Below, piece by piece: positions 1 through 11,634 of a stretch of DNA of 64,000 nt. Origin of the DNA: Coleophoma eucalyptorum. Lineage: Eukaryota; Ascomycota; Leotiomycetes; Helotiales; Dermateaceae. The position numbers and the translations under genes are program-made. The stretch covers positions 186,001 through 250,000 of the forward strand of contig JALRME010000004.1 in NCBI GenBank assembly GCA_026120035.1, in the 5' to 3' direction. Every line of letters starts with the position of its first letter. The first letter of the stretch is position 1. Under the pieces are notes generated by a model. It made no database searches, was not told where the DNA came from, and saw nothing but the letters and a program-made list of their open reading frames with translations.

Positions 1-822
1 ATCCGTCTGATCCATCAACTATGCTTCCGCAGCTGGTGCCAAATAAACTTAACGAATCATGTAGACCACGAGTTGGGCTGCTCCAGTCTTACTTTCCAAA
101 TGAAACAAATGGAGAGGATGCCTCCATTGTCCTAGATGTCATGAAGACAGCCTTAGGTGAACTTGCGAGCATAATTGACTTTTGCAATGTTGAAGTGGAT
201 GAATCCCTCCTAGATGTCTCCCATCTCTTATCTGCAGTTGATGTCCAAAAATTCGAGATGCGGTCCGAATTCGATGAGCTTTTGACTTCTGACTATATTA
301 CATATACGCCCCACCGGAGTTTGGCTTCTATTGCGCAGAGTAATAGCTACGATAAGCGCGCTCTTACCGATGTGTTCTATAATACGCTTAACGACGAGAT
401 TAACACGTCGAGTCCCGAATATAAAAAGCGACTTGAGAGGATGACGATATTACGACAAATACTAAAGCACATATTCCAGGATCAAGTACTGGATGCAATT
501 ATGTTTCCTCATCAGAGACGCTTGGTCATGAAAGTTGGCACGACTGCTCAGCTTGATCGTAATGGTATACTATCTTCCCTGTCAGGATATCCCTCCCTAT
601 GTCTTCCAGGTATGTCCATTGAAGCTCTCTTCCACCACGCACAAGGTTCGGCTAATACTGCTGCCCCGGAAAGCTGGGTTTAGTCCTGCGACGGAAGATG
701 CTCCATTAGGAGTCCCGATTGGAATGGAGTTGCTTGGCCAGGATTGGGATGATAGGAACCTCTTGGATCTTGGCCAGCTGATAGAATCTGTTCTAGGGAG
801 GAGAAGGGCTCCAAAACTATGA
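1..822 (+). CDS. Amidase (amidase-signature family), 3' part only
   Basis: This is the C-terminal part of an amidase-signature hydrolase, which would cleave a carboxamide. The frame is open from the left edge, so the 5' end and the catalytic Ser/Lys region lie outside the window. Exons are <1..609 and 674..822, with a GTATGT donor at 610 and an AG acceptor at 672-673. Joining them gives the family C-terminal core: SGYPSLCLPAGFSP followed by PLGVPIGMELLGQDWDD. The Gly-Tyr-Pro and 'P-x-G-hydrophobic-P' blocks are the usual last conserved amidase elements. The first ATG (21) is probably internal, because the frame has no stop upstream of it. Substrate cannot be inferred. It is co-directional with the MFS transporter that follows 580 bp downstream. 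Confidence 0.8.
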
Positions 823-1401
823 ACATGGTCAAAGATGGCTTTATTCGTCTCGCTCGCATTCACTAATGTGGGTATCCCGCCCAGGAATGCGGATTCTGCG
901 GGACGCGGCTTGGAGGTTTAGATTCTACTAGGGTCCAATGGCAATTGTTTTTAGATGGTCAACTAACTTAATAATATAGGAAGCAACTTGATAGTTATGA
1001 ACTCTAAAATGAAGGAACGGCTTCATCAGTGATTTAATCAAATTTGATTGTGACTTTAATAATCTTGCTGGCTATTGTGGAACATACGGAACTGACCATC
1101 AGGCGCAATGTGTGTATATGTATGCACTTATATATACCTCCCAATTACTTACTGATAAGAGGCACTTGAATTGCCGTCCCCAAGTTGTGGGGAGGTGCGG
1201 GGAAGTGGAACCGCTTCCCGAGCATGTTCCTGTACCCCAGATTCAACTACTCCATAGTATAGATGAATGCCCCCCTTCTAAGCGATGTCGCTAGCCACTG
1301 TGGGACCCATATAGAAGCTCTCCTCCCTCTTTTTTTCAAGCAAGGAGCTATTATCTCAGCTCAACTACAACAGAAGTAAGCCTCAAATTGCAACTTTCAC
1401 T
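823..1401. other. Intergenic: 3' flank of amidase and promoter of MFS transporter
   Basis: No coding signal. A TATA-like run lies near 1128-1138 and a CT-rich tract at about 1318-1338, both in a position typical of the downstream gene's promoter and leader. Confidence 0.5.
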
Positions 1402-3389
1402 ATGGACGACAGCATGATCGAATTCATTCCGGGCACGGAGATGATGACTGGGCTTGAGAAGGGCGATACCACTGATGGCCATGAATCACCCAATGCGCCT
1501 ATTCTTATACCTGCCCCATCTGACCAGGCCAACGATCCATTGGTAAGTCATCACCGTCACCGTCAATATCAAAGCCAGCCGGCCGCAACGTCTAACATGA
1601 AGAACATCAAAGAACTGGAGCAAATTCTGGAAGACGGCAACAGTTGTAAACCAAGGGATCTTCGTGCTGCTCAGTGTGATCACGAACCTCTCCATCGCTC
1701 CCTTGACACCTATTTTCATGGCTAAATGGAACCAGTCATTGTCACAAATTGCTCTTCTGGTCAGTAAACTCGATAGAATCTCCACAAAGTATAACATTCA
1801 TCGGTAACTAACATTGGACGCTTGACATATTAGACTGGCGCAACCGTCATAGCTCTTGGGTACGCAAATTTCATCATCGTGCCGTGCACCGAAATCTTTG
1901 GTAGACGACCGGTAACCCTGACATGTGGCGCCATTTGCACCGCCTCCAACGTCTGGCAAGCCCTTGCAAGTTCATATGGGTCCTTCTTAGGAGCTCGAGT
2001 CCTCGGCGGCTTGGGAGCTGCAGCTAATGAGAGTATCATGACGATAGTCGTCGCTGATATTTTCTTTTTGCATGAGCGGGGTACATTCGTTGGAATTTAC
2101 TTGTAAGTCTCTATAGCAGATGACTATCCATAAAACAAAATAAACAATACTAAACTTCTGTTGAAATTAGTTGGTGTTATTTCATGGGTCTTTTCGTTGG
2201 GCCGATTATATCGGGCAACATCGCTTCGCACGTCTCCTGGAGATGGTTTTTCTGGGTGTGCACAATCGCACAGGCACTCAATGTTCTCGTTCTCATTGTC
2301 CTATTCCCAGAAACCCGTAGACCGAGGGAAATGCACAACTCAGGAGTTGTCATAATCAGCACAGTGGGAGAACCCGAAGAAAAATGCGTCGTTGCTCAAA
2401 CCGAGACCACGAGCCCAGCAGTAGATGTTATTGTCTATCGGCGACATCATCAACGCGGCCAGCCCAATCGGGCTCAGTTCAACTTATTCCAACCTGTGGA
2501 TCGTGCTGTTGCCTCAACCGTCTTTCGACACATCCTCACTCCGGTACAGATTTGCTTCTTTCCTATCGTCTTCTGGGCCTCCATGTCCATGGGCGCAGCA
2601 GCCAATGCGCTGCTGGCGGTCAATCTCATACAATCGCCGGCGCTGTCGGCACCGCCTTATAACTTCAACCCGGGAAGTGTAGGATTTGCCAATTTTGCTC
2701 TTATGGGAGGCGGTATGATCGGCCTCGCAGTCTCAGGTCCTTGTTCAGATGGGATAGCTATGAGGGCAACCAGGGAAAACAATGGTATTAGAGAGCCGGA
2801 GATGCGCTTGGCTGCGATGTACCCATTTAGCGCTGCAGCGCTGGTTGGATTGGTTGTGAGTTGCTTGTTTGGTTAGATCACCAACCTGAGTTGATATTGA
2901 CTATCTCGATAGATTATTGGTGTAGGCCTAGATCGTCATTGGCCATGGGAAGCCGTCGTTGTTCTTGGATTCGGGCTTGTTGGTGTACAAGTCGTTAGCA
3001 TTCCTACCATCTCGATTACTGTAAGTGTATCAAAAAGCTACCTCCTAAAGTGACGAAGCTGACACACTATCTCCTTTGTAGTATGCGATTGACTGCTACA
3101 AGCCGATTGCTGGACAGATCATGGTGATTGCTACAGTTTGCAAAAACACATTCGGGGTAAGCCTTGCGCGCATGCACAATTGTTTTAATGCGTAATAATG
3201 GCTAATCTCTTGTAGTTCGGCATGACGTATTATTACAATCAATGGGCAGCAAAAAGTGGATATACACCGCCACTCATGCTGCTGATGGGCATGACTGTCG
3301 GGTTTTCTTTGATTGGAACAGTTATATTGCCACACTGGGGAAAGACAATGCGCAAATGGACACGCAATTCGAAAGTTCACGAGTTCTAA
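1402..3389 (+). CDS. MFS transporter, drug:H+ antiporter type (DHA1-like)
   Basis: A plasma-membrane proton-coupled exporter or importer of small molecules. Exons are 1402..1542, 1613..1759, 1834..2102, 2171..2855, 2913..3020, 3082..3156 and 3216..3389, totalling 532 codons plus stop. The splice joins restore membrane helices, for example ANDPL|NWSKFWKT and the 'SLSQIALLTGATVIALGY' helix. Visible hallmarks are an acidic N-terminus (about 50 residues), the motif-A-like TEIFGRRP loop after helix 2, ARVLGGLGAAANES, the RWFFW turn after helix 5, and a long central loop rich in charged residues. The C-terminal half ends in WGKTMRKW. The gene is convergent with the C2H2 regulator, leaving only 170 bp between stops. 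The substrate is unknown. All exons are in frame, so the gene looks intact. Confidence 0.88.
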
Positions 3390-3559
3390 GGTGTAAGTTC
3401 GTAAGACTGGCGAACGAACCATTCTATTAATCTCAGGCAAACGAACATAAATATGAATTTTATTTTGATAAAACGTAACTCATGCAGTTGATCTGCAAGT
3501 TTTGGAGCTGAAAAGTTGTCTTGTGTGACTTTAATTATCAAAACTAGAATCCAATAGGC

Positions 3560-6318
3560 TCAATCAGCTCTTGTTAACCGCCCCATACCAGCCTCTGTAT
3601 CCCCATGGATCAATATCTCCAACACCTTTGCAAACCGCCGCGAAATTCCCCATTGACCGACCCTCGGTAACATGTCAGAAATACCATATAGGGGACTGGT
3701 TTCAATTGCCACGTATTTGCCATTTATAAAGCTGCTCGCTTCAACTATATAGGAAGAAGGGTTAATACCCAAGATGCTGATCTCAGGGAATTCCATGATC
3801 TCACTCGCTGCAATCTCACCCGTCAACGTCTTGGGCCCGAAGTGAATGTGGCAGTACCATACCAGCGCGGCCCAGAACACACTGTGAGGAACATGGATTG
3901 CAGGCTGGGAGGAAACGCGCATATTTCCAAATTCTTCATGGATCAGAGAGGCGTGGATAATGCATTGCTTGGCCTCGGGGGCCAATAGCCAAGACTTGAT
4001 ATATGCCTGAGACGTCGACACAGCTGCCGATCCGTCTCGACCTACTGCGCGTTCCAGTGCATCAAAATCCACCATCAACAACATGAAAATAGTGTGCCAC
4101 AGAATCATCAGACAGAAAGGATCATGTTCCGAACGTTGTTTGTCACCTCCAAACGTGCGGTACCATAGGATCAGAGAGTCGCTATGTCTGCATCGGTCGG
4201 CATTCGTGATTGTCCCTGCTTCACGACACTGCTCAATGCTACCAGCGATTCCATGCAGTATAATATAAGCCGAAAAATTCTGCTTTGTGCTTAGAGACTC
4301 AGGAAGGAGTTGTTGCGACAGTGAAAGTGCTGGATCCACTGGGTACAGGTCCGCTTGTCCCAGTGTAGAAGTATATACCAAGCTAGCCCATTGTGTTGCT
4401 GTCGGTGCCATGAATACATCAGTGTTTGACACTACTGGCGTCTTCATAGCAGTGTGTCTCATGAAAGGATCATGATGAAACATGATGGCTAACTCAGAAT
4501 CATGTATACGAAGTCCTTGTACAACGCTACACAGATTGTCAGCTTAATGGGCGGGTATGACGATTTCATGAGTCTGTACCGTTTAATCTCTTCAACTCTT
4601 GCCCAGGAAATCCACTGCTTGTTTAATGCTTCATATGACTGGTCTTTTAGGTCCGGACTATATGCATCGTCATTAAACATTCCGAGTGATCGAGCCCACT
4701 AAAATTGTTAGCTTACATTTGAACCAGAGGTTGATGTGATCGTACTGCAATCACAGTCCCATGAAAAGCTTCCACGGTTGCTAATTCCTGGGGGTTCTAT
4801 TTAATTTGATTAGAAGTATTCACATATCCAATAGAGGAATTTACTCCTGAGAGAAAAGCGAAAGTTTGTCCAAGTGTAGCCGCCTGGACTAGAGAGATGC
4901 TCTCAGATGATTTTCGAGGAATTATAGTCTCCCACTAGGTCCTTATCAATAAAATATAGTGAACATCTCGAGAAGAAACCCACAGATGCTAAAATGACTT
5001 TGTGAAGTCTCTCCCATATCCTTGACCCCTGGGCCCGAGCTCCAGCAGATCTGATAAAGAGGCTTCCAATCGAGCATATCGATAATAGTAAAAGAGAATT
5101 TTCATGGCTAGGGCGAAACGTAGGCTCATGAATTATTGGAAAGATAGGATTGAACTTGGTGAAGAATAATTGTAATGCTAGATTCTGGAAGCCATCAGTT
5201 AGTCATACACATCAATGCTGGGGATACAGGAACGTACTAAGAACTCAGTAGATGGCAGAGGATATTCTTTCCATCGAGGGTGTAGCTTCATCGAGAGGTT
5301 ATGTCGGAACGTATCATTCAAACGGTTATGCTCTGTCTCTGCTACCTCGGGTGTCATCTGTCTTGTCGCAGCAACTAAGTACACCGGCTGGTCACGTTTT
5401 CCAGTCACAGAGTTTACAGTCGTGTGCCAAGCATCGTGTACCATATCGAGGAGCTCATTGCTTGGATAGTGTAGAGCCAATACAGTCTGAGGCATGTTGT
5501 TGATGTCTCCGTTATCTATCGGTGACATTGCGCGGTACGCAAGCTCATCTGCGGCCATAGGCGACAAGAGATACGCGTTGAAAGCCTGTAAGTCGAAATC
5601 GTCTCCAATATACCATGCTGGATTGCCTAGTTCGTTACTGATGGCCCACTCCTCAATCTGAGGTGCTGTATGAACATTTCCAGCTTGGCTGGAACCAGTC
5701 ATGTACGATATCGAGTCATCTACAGCCTGTCCATTGGGTGCTATTGTTTCAGTCCTGCCAGACATTGTGGAACTATGATTCTCTGGTCCAGAGCCCTCTA
5801 GCCCAGATCTTGGAGGATTTGTAAACTGTAGAGTTTCTGAATTTGTGATATTAGTGACAGACCCAGAGTCAGGCCCATCTGGACCTTGCATCGCATGAAT
5901 ATCTGCTGCATTTTGGATTGTCGGAGCAGGTGACTCATTTTCAAGCGGTGCCTTTTGTTCCTCGTAGGAATTGGTGTGTAGTTTGGCATGCCGGAGTAAT
6001 GTATCTCTGGGGATGAAAAAGTATCAGCAAAGAAGGATAAGTTCAACAGGCATAACACGAAGGGGGGATAGCGATGACGACAGGGAACACAGCCAGTAGC
6101 CGTTGCACATCGAAGAAGCGGAACAGGCTCTCGCGCTAAACATACTTCCTACTAAAATCTCTTCCACAAGACCTGCAGTGAAAAGGACGTTCCTTTGTGT
6201 GGCATCTTTCATGCCGCAAAACATGCTCAGTCTTGGTAGAAGTCCGGGGGCAGAAACGGCATTTCTGGCATCGCGGCTGGTACTTGGGTAAAGAGGAAGC
6301 TTGCAGACCAGGATCCAT
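3560..6318 (-). CDS. C2H2 zinc-finger transcription factor with fungal-specific regulatory domain
   Basis: A probable DNA-binding regulator. Exons in transcription order are 6318..6146, 6006..5238, 5184..4984, 4934..4845, 4796..4746, 4698..4580 and 4526..3560, giving 789 residues. Two N-terminal fingers fit C-x2-C-x12-H-x3-H exactly. The first is C-RF-C ending in RHERCH. The second is C-RS-C ending in RHAKLH and is completed only by the first splice. A Ser/Asn-rich linker follows. The fungal transcription-factor middle region then starts at about residue 315 (LFFTKFNPIFPIIHEPTFRP) and continues through EEIKRVVQGLRIHDSELA. The first intron splits the second finger, so an unspliced transcript would encode a defective finger. 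Its targets may include the adjacent transporter (inference from position). Confidence 0.85.
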
Positions 6319-6639
6319 GGAAAATAAGATGCGAAATGATCAGAGGAGATCAGGCCACATTGGAGGTTAAACGTCAGATGTTGTAGAGACAGGAGTGGTT
6401 TGGGGTTGGACATTACCCTGTGTGCCATCTCCCGACCCCACACATCAATAAACCGCGGGGTATACGCTAAGGAGGAGAGCTTTCCGAAGCCTTTTCCTAA
6501 TGAGTAACTAATGCGAAGTCAAAGGGCTTTATGGCTTAAGATCAGCTTGAACTGTATCAGTGGAACATCCTCAAGATTTGTTATACAGGAGCATTGGTCC
6601 ATGTGTTGCATTTATCTCTTCCTATACACCGGTACTAGC
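6319..6639. other. Intergenic: promoter side of the C2H2 regulator
   Basis: Short gap between the C2H2 start codon and the 3' end of the Dabb-domain gene, both on the minus strand. I see no coding signal and no clear motif. Confidence 0.4.
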
Positions 6640-7039
6640 CTAGAACAATAAAGATGCGTCGCCTGAGACAAAATCCAAGACCAAGATTCCCTTCGCCAGC
6701 TTGCCCTGAACAAACGCGACCAACTCCTTATGCGCCGGGTCCTGTTGAACGAAATACTCCCGATCTTCGTTACTCTTAAACGTCATTATGCTAACCACAT
6801 TGTAACCTAAGGTTTGTGAATACTGGTCTCATATCTGTGTGCTGACGAAGAATGAACCCACCATCCGTGCGAATTGGCATCACTGGCTTCACGCTACCAC
6901 ACTTGACATCGGTCACATATTCTTGCCCAGCCTGCATTGACTTTGATTGTAGGGATAGAATAAAGTCGATAAGGGGCTGTTTATCGACCTCGTCTTTTAC
7001 GGGAAAGAGAACAACGTGTTGGACGGAACCGTCGACCAT
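6640..7039 (-). CDS. Stress-responsive alpha/beta-barrel (Dabb) domain protein
   Basis: A small single-domain protein of 114 residues with exons 7039..6862 and 6806..6640. Splicing restores the continuous barrel sequence ...PIRTDG|YNVVSIMTFKSNEDRE..., then QDPAHKELVAFVQ, the pattern of Dabb proteins (VQHVVLFPVKDEV at the N-terminus, a YN-hydrophobic strand, a DPAHKE helix). Family members are dimeric. Some are enzymes or cyclase-like tailoring proteins in natural-product pathways, while others are stress proteins of unknown role. I chose the ATG at 7039 because it sits just before the first beta strand. An in-frame ATG at 7081 would add 14 residues. It neighbours a C2H2 regulator and a GFA-domain gene. 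Confidence 0.75.
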
Positions 7040-7994
7040 TCTGAATGAAGGAGCTGAATAAGTGAATGATGGCCGATGCAAACTACAACAGTACCAAAAT
7101 GGCTTACGGTCCTCGTAACGGTAGATGATTTGTACTGCTTCCTCAATTATGATACAAAATAGTCCTGTCAGTATGATTCATAGGCTGTCGGGCTCATCCA
7201 GGCCACAGCGGGACCAGCTATGTGGGACTCTCAATGATGTGGGACGCCAAGCGCGTCCCGCAATGCTGCACAACCCAATCTCGTGACTGGCAGGTGCCGG
7301 TGGGAATACACAGCACTACTCTCAATAACCAATCACCCTATTTTTGATTTCTAGCTCGTTACATTTCAACCGGTCCTATGATTCTTGAACGATGATTCCG
7401 GTCGCATAGTGCTGTGTTTTGAACAGAGCAATGTTTTGGCTTCGCAGGAATACCTTACGATCAAAACGGACTTAGCTATCCCGACAGGCCTAGTTAAGTC
7501 CGTAAACAGGCATTTCCCCATAATGTAGAAAAAAGAAAGCTTATTCGCCATCTCAATAACAATTAAGTCTTGGTTGATAAATTATGTATTGTGTATTGTG
7601 TATAGTGGGGAATTGGGTAATGCTAGCTACACGCATTGCCAAAAATGTCCAATGGAGACTCAATAGCCAGTCGCCACGGTGAAGTTATGTTGCCGCCTTT
7701 CCATGACCAGAGCTGCTGTCCGCTGAGGGCATGCCGTGCCGCTTCCATTTAACGATATTAGGTTGTAATCTGATTCTGGCTGCTGGCAGAACAAGGTAGA
7801 GGCGGTGCTGACATAACCTTGCACTGGAACTGTGCCTCGATGAAGCCTCAAATGACCAAATTCAAGATAAGCACTAGACATCACCTTTACGACGGATGTT
7901 TATAACCAGGAAGCGCCACAACGAGCGGTTCCAGTTGACACTACCATCAAATTCCACCTCAAGAATCCGACACCTTATACCCAGAGGTATCAAC
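7040..7994. other. Intergenic: divergent promoter region
   Basis: Gap of about 950 bp between the divergent Dabb-domain and GFA-domain genes. Short open frames on both strands here have no recognisable similarity. The region probably carries both promoters. Confidence 0.4.
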
Positions 7995-8756
7995 ATGCCT
8001 ACTGGAAGCTGCCTCTGCGGCCATGTCAAGATCGCTTATACCGGCGACGCGGCCTTCACTGTAAGCACACCAATCCACATCTACATGCCTCGAAAACCAG
8101 ATACGTCAACTCACACTCTGTGAAGGCCGTCTGCTACTGCCACGATGATCGCAAAATCAACAACTTCGCCGTGTACCAAGTGCCCAAGGCCAATTTCACC
8201 GTGACGCAAGGGGAGCCCAAGATATACACCAAGAAATCAGACCACGGGAATGTAAGTTACGTTTATTTGCTGCATTCGATTTTCTTTTATGGGTCACTAG
8301 CTCACAAAGCGATGGCGCAGAATATCAGCAATCATTTCTGCCCCGAGTGCGGTGTCACATTGTTTCGCACGGGCGGGGAACCTAGGATGGATAATTATGT
8401 CGGGCTCCGGGCTGGCGTGCTTGATGACCAAAGCATTTTGAACAGACCGCCCGCTATAGAGGTTTACGTAGAGAGACGACCACCGGTGAGTAACTTCCTG
8501 TTCTTCAATTTAGTTTCTCAGCTCTAGCGCTCCTCTGCCATGACTTCCTGGACTGGTCACCATGTCGGAAAGAAGGGATACTAATCTAAGGGACTGGATA
8601 TAGTGGATAAAGCCGATCGATGGAGCTATTCAGCTTGATGGGATGTATAATCTGGTTTCGTTGTGGAGCTTGTGGGGCGTGTTGACTGGGCGCATAAAGC
8701 TCCTTCTGGGTAGACTCTTGCCATTTCAGACTTCGGGAATCAAAAAGAATGTTTAG
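7995..8756 (+). CDS. GFA-domain protein (glutathione-dependent formaldehyde-activating / CENP-V family)
   Basis: A zinc-binding GFA/CENP-V fold protein of 169 residues. Exons are 7995..8060, 8126..8251, 8321..8485 and 8604..8756. Zinc ligands are visible in order: GSCLCG near the N-terminus, a shortened CYCHDDRK block in exon 2, and HFCPECGVTLFR in exon 3. The start at 7995 is used because GSCLCG follows within four residues. Many fungi carry large numbers of such genes, and only a few members have been linked to S-hydroxymethylglutathione formation, so an enzymatic role here is uncertain. The second Cys block reads CYCHDD, where the family usually has C-x-C-x2-C, so one of the usual cysteines is absent. 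That casts some doubt on full metal occupancy. Confidence 0.8.
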
Positions 8757-9332
8757 GGGGCACGTGTATGTATATATTCTGGTGCTGTTCCTTTAACGTA
8801 ACGGCTAGATGGTTTAAAAGAGGCATATGATTGAGGTGCCGCCTTCATCTTGATGTACTAAATAAAAACCATTGCTCCTAGGTCGCGACGTAGCTTTTGA
8901 CACCGTACACCTAGGTATCTCCACTGGGCTATAACTGGTTCAGCCAGGTATATTTAGAGTTACTTGAGTTTTTAATTTTTTACCGTCCAAGGTGATATAT
9001 ATTAATATATATATATCTCTCATTTATACTCCCTTTCCCCAGGCCATCCAGCTAGGCTATCAAGTGGCCATTTGCCATATCTCAAGCTACGCGATTCTAT
9101 TGAACACGACATAGTGTATAACTTTCTATATTACAAGCAAGCTTTATCCCATCTATATGAGTTAGCGAAACCCCTATGTCATTATATATTAACATGGTTT
9201 GTTTCAGCTCCTTTTGGCTAGAGGAACCCTTTCTTTTGTTGGAATGTAAGCCGTACGAGTAGTTCATCCACTCATGCTATGGTGGTTATTAGGCCATCTG
9301 GAATACATCCTTTCACTCTAGTAGGCAATTCA
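8757..9332. other. Intergenic: convergent 3' flanks, AT-rich
   Basis: Between two convergent genes. It contains an (AT)n run near 8995-9015 and no coding signal. Confidence 0.4.
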
Positions 9333-11064
9333 TTAATCGTTAAACTCCATTAACTCGATCCCACCACGGAACCCAGGGCCACTCATATTCTTGATGTTCA
9401 AACACCAGTCAAGTTCATGCTCACGATGAAGTTCTTGGAAGTACGCTTTCAAGATCCACTGCGCGTAGGTTATCATTTGAGGGCCAATGGTTCCATTCTC
9501 AATTCTGTGGCAGTATTCGACGGATTGGCAGAGGTAACGGGCCAACATTTCGGCTTCTTCTTTCACTGAATTTATCGTGGGGAACCTCGAGCTCAAATGA
9601 GACTCCGGTCCTACAAGATGCTTAGAGTTCGACGGGTCGTAGGTTGCCGAAATCATTGAGCTGTCGAAAAAGTGCTGGTGGAGATTTATCACACTGCACA
9701 AAACCTGTAATAATACTGCCCAACAAAAGACAACTTGACTCGCGGTTTGTAAGGATTCGAATTGGAGAGCGAATGGAAACAATTTGGTCCCATAGCGATC
9801 ATCAGCTGGATTATCCACCCTTGATGGCATGGCCCAATATAGCGGTCTGGCCTTTTCAACTCTATATTTCTGCTGGCGATCGTAGAGCTTCTCGAGCATA
9901 ACAAGGGAAGCTTCGAAAATGCCGGCTCTCTCTTGGGCGGGCAATATTTTGCGATTCGCAATGAGTTTGTCCAATTCTTCCAGGAGGTCAGGTACTTCGC
10001 AGGCAACATCGAGCAATGCGTGAAACGAATCATGCTCATCACTGGTGGACATTAGTTGGCGCAGATGAGAGATCGTCACTGATCTAGCACGACTCTTCAA
10101 AAGTGCTTCGATGAGCTAGAAACTGGGTTAGCATGCAAGCTACAAAGAAACCGTAGACATACAAGGATGATTCGAATCCGGAAGCAGAAGCTCTGCCAAG
10201 TTGGCGAGGAAGCGTCCATACCACTGCGGATGCGCAAGATATCCGATATGCCCTGGGCATGGGCACGCCAGGCATGATCGGTGTGGAAGGCGAATAGCTA
10301 ATTCCGTTAGAATTTGGAGTACTCAACTGAGGGTGACCAAAGAAATACTTCGCAGGTAGAAAGCACCGAAATAACGGCAAGAATCTCATCACTCTGCCCG
10401 GCGCGTTCGTCTGCTAACTCCACTAGCAGCTTTTGAAGAGCATCGGTATAGACTTGGATTGCCTCGCCAATTGAAGCGCTACCCGATTTGGTGACCGCGA
10501 CTTGTATCACACAAAATGCGAGCAGAGAATGGTCGAGAGCACGACTTTCTCCCTCGAGCGCGCAGACGTTGGGAAGCCAGGAGAATAAAGACGACTCTCT
10601 TATGTCGGCTTGGCTCGGTTGAGGTAAGTATAGCTTCGTCAAGATTTCCAAAGCGTGAAGGCGAAATTGGGTCGGAGGCCCTATAGGATTCCGGACATAC
10701 GATGCAAGCATGTGCAAATCCCCGTCCAGACCCTTAGCAACCGGGGGATTGAGGCGGGTATCCTTGGGCAATGGCAGCGCTGTAGTCGACAGGTTCCCAG
10801 GAGTTCGGTTCACAAATCTTGTGTCGCGTTGATAGCCCTTGCAGGCAATCTCAGCCTTCTCACATCTCAAACAGATTGGTTTGCGGTAGTCACACTAAGG
10901 TGGTGGTCAGTAGCTGTGGAATACATACAGTATCTCGCTCCTACTTTGACTTTGCGTCGTCGGCAGTCGTGACAGGCTCGAGATTTCGCCGTGTCACCCG
11001 ACTGAGAGCGAAGAATCGAACGGTTAGCCATAGTACAGAATCCATCCGTTGGTTCCTTCAACAC
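9333..11064 (-). CDS. Zn2Cys6 fungal transcription factor
   Basis: A binuclear zinc-cluster regulator of about 527 residues. Exons in transcription order are 11064..10945, 10894..10349, 10297..10163 and 10115..9333. The zinc cluster is split by the first intron: ACHDCRRRKVK|CDYRKPICLRCEKAEIAC, spacing C-x2-C-x6-C-x6-C-x2-C-x6-C once joined. A short RFVNRTP tail and an alpha-helical regulatory region follow, without an obvious second DNA-binding element. An in-frame ATG at 11031 is an alternative start. It is divergently transcribed from the MFS transporter at 11635 across a 570-bp promoter containing a CGG-N7-CCG palindrome, the type of site such proteins bind. Local control of that transporter is a reasonable inference. 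Confidence 0.85.
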
Positions 11065-11394
11065 ACACTGAGGGGGTTGAATGAAGAGTCTACCTTTCCT
11101 GACATGACGTCCACACTAGTGCCGCGAAGCTTAGAAATCGACGATTGGCCGAACACAGTCATTGCGCTTTGCTGAGGTGCCATAGGGCGTCGAAGCCTCA
11201 TCCCAATGCAGCAGCATTTTCCGAGGCAGGGACAGGGATGGGAGGCATGTTGGGTGATCGGCCTACGCGAGCGCAATAGAAAGTCCGTGGCTCGTCCGTC
11301 CAGTCTTCCCCCCACCAAATAGAGCTGACTGCTGTTGTAGTCGCGATCTTGAATTCCCGCGACGTCGTGAATCTGTCGGACTTATGGCTAGAGT

Positions 11395-11407
11395 CGGTTA
11401 TTATCCG
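11395..11407. promoter_or_regulatory. CGG-N7-CCG palindrome in bidirectional promoter
   Basis: Inverted CGG half-sites separated by seven bases lie between the divergent Zn2Cys6 regulator and the MFS transporter. Zn2Cys6 proteins recognise paired CGG triplets. Binding here is inferred and could be chance. A TATA-like TATATA follows at 11513-11518, about 120 bp upstream of the transporter ATG. Confidence 0.35.
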
Positions 11408-11634
11408 TCTTGGGAAGACTTCAGCGAGCATGCGACAGGGGAGCCTCATCGTGCTTTGCTTCTTTGCAGACATTATTCACCCACCAAGCAGCCCCTATCG
11501 TCGTTCGGTGGGTATATAGAGCTCGCGTCTTTCCTCGTCCGACGGCATGTAGAATCAGTAGCCTTCACACATTCTCTCGACTACTTCATTTCATCGGTTG
11601 TTTTCTTTTACTGTTGTTTTAATCTACATTTACG

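Noticed and set aside
8990..9020. AT dinucleotide run as a regulatory element
   Set aside because: It lies between two convergent 3' ends, so it is more likely simple sequence than a promoter.
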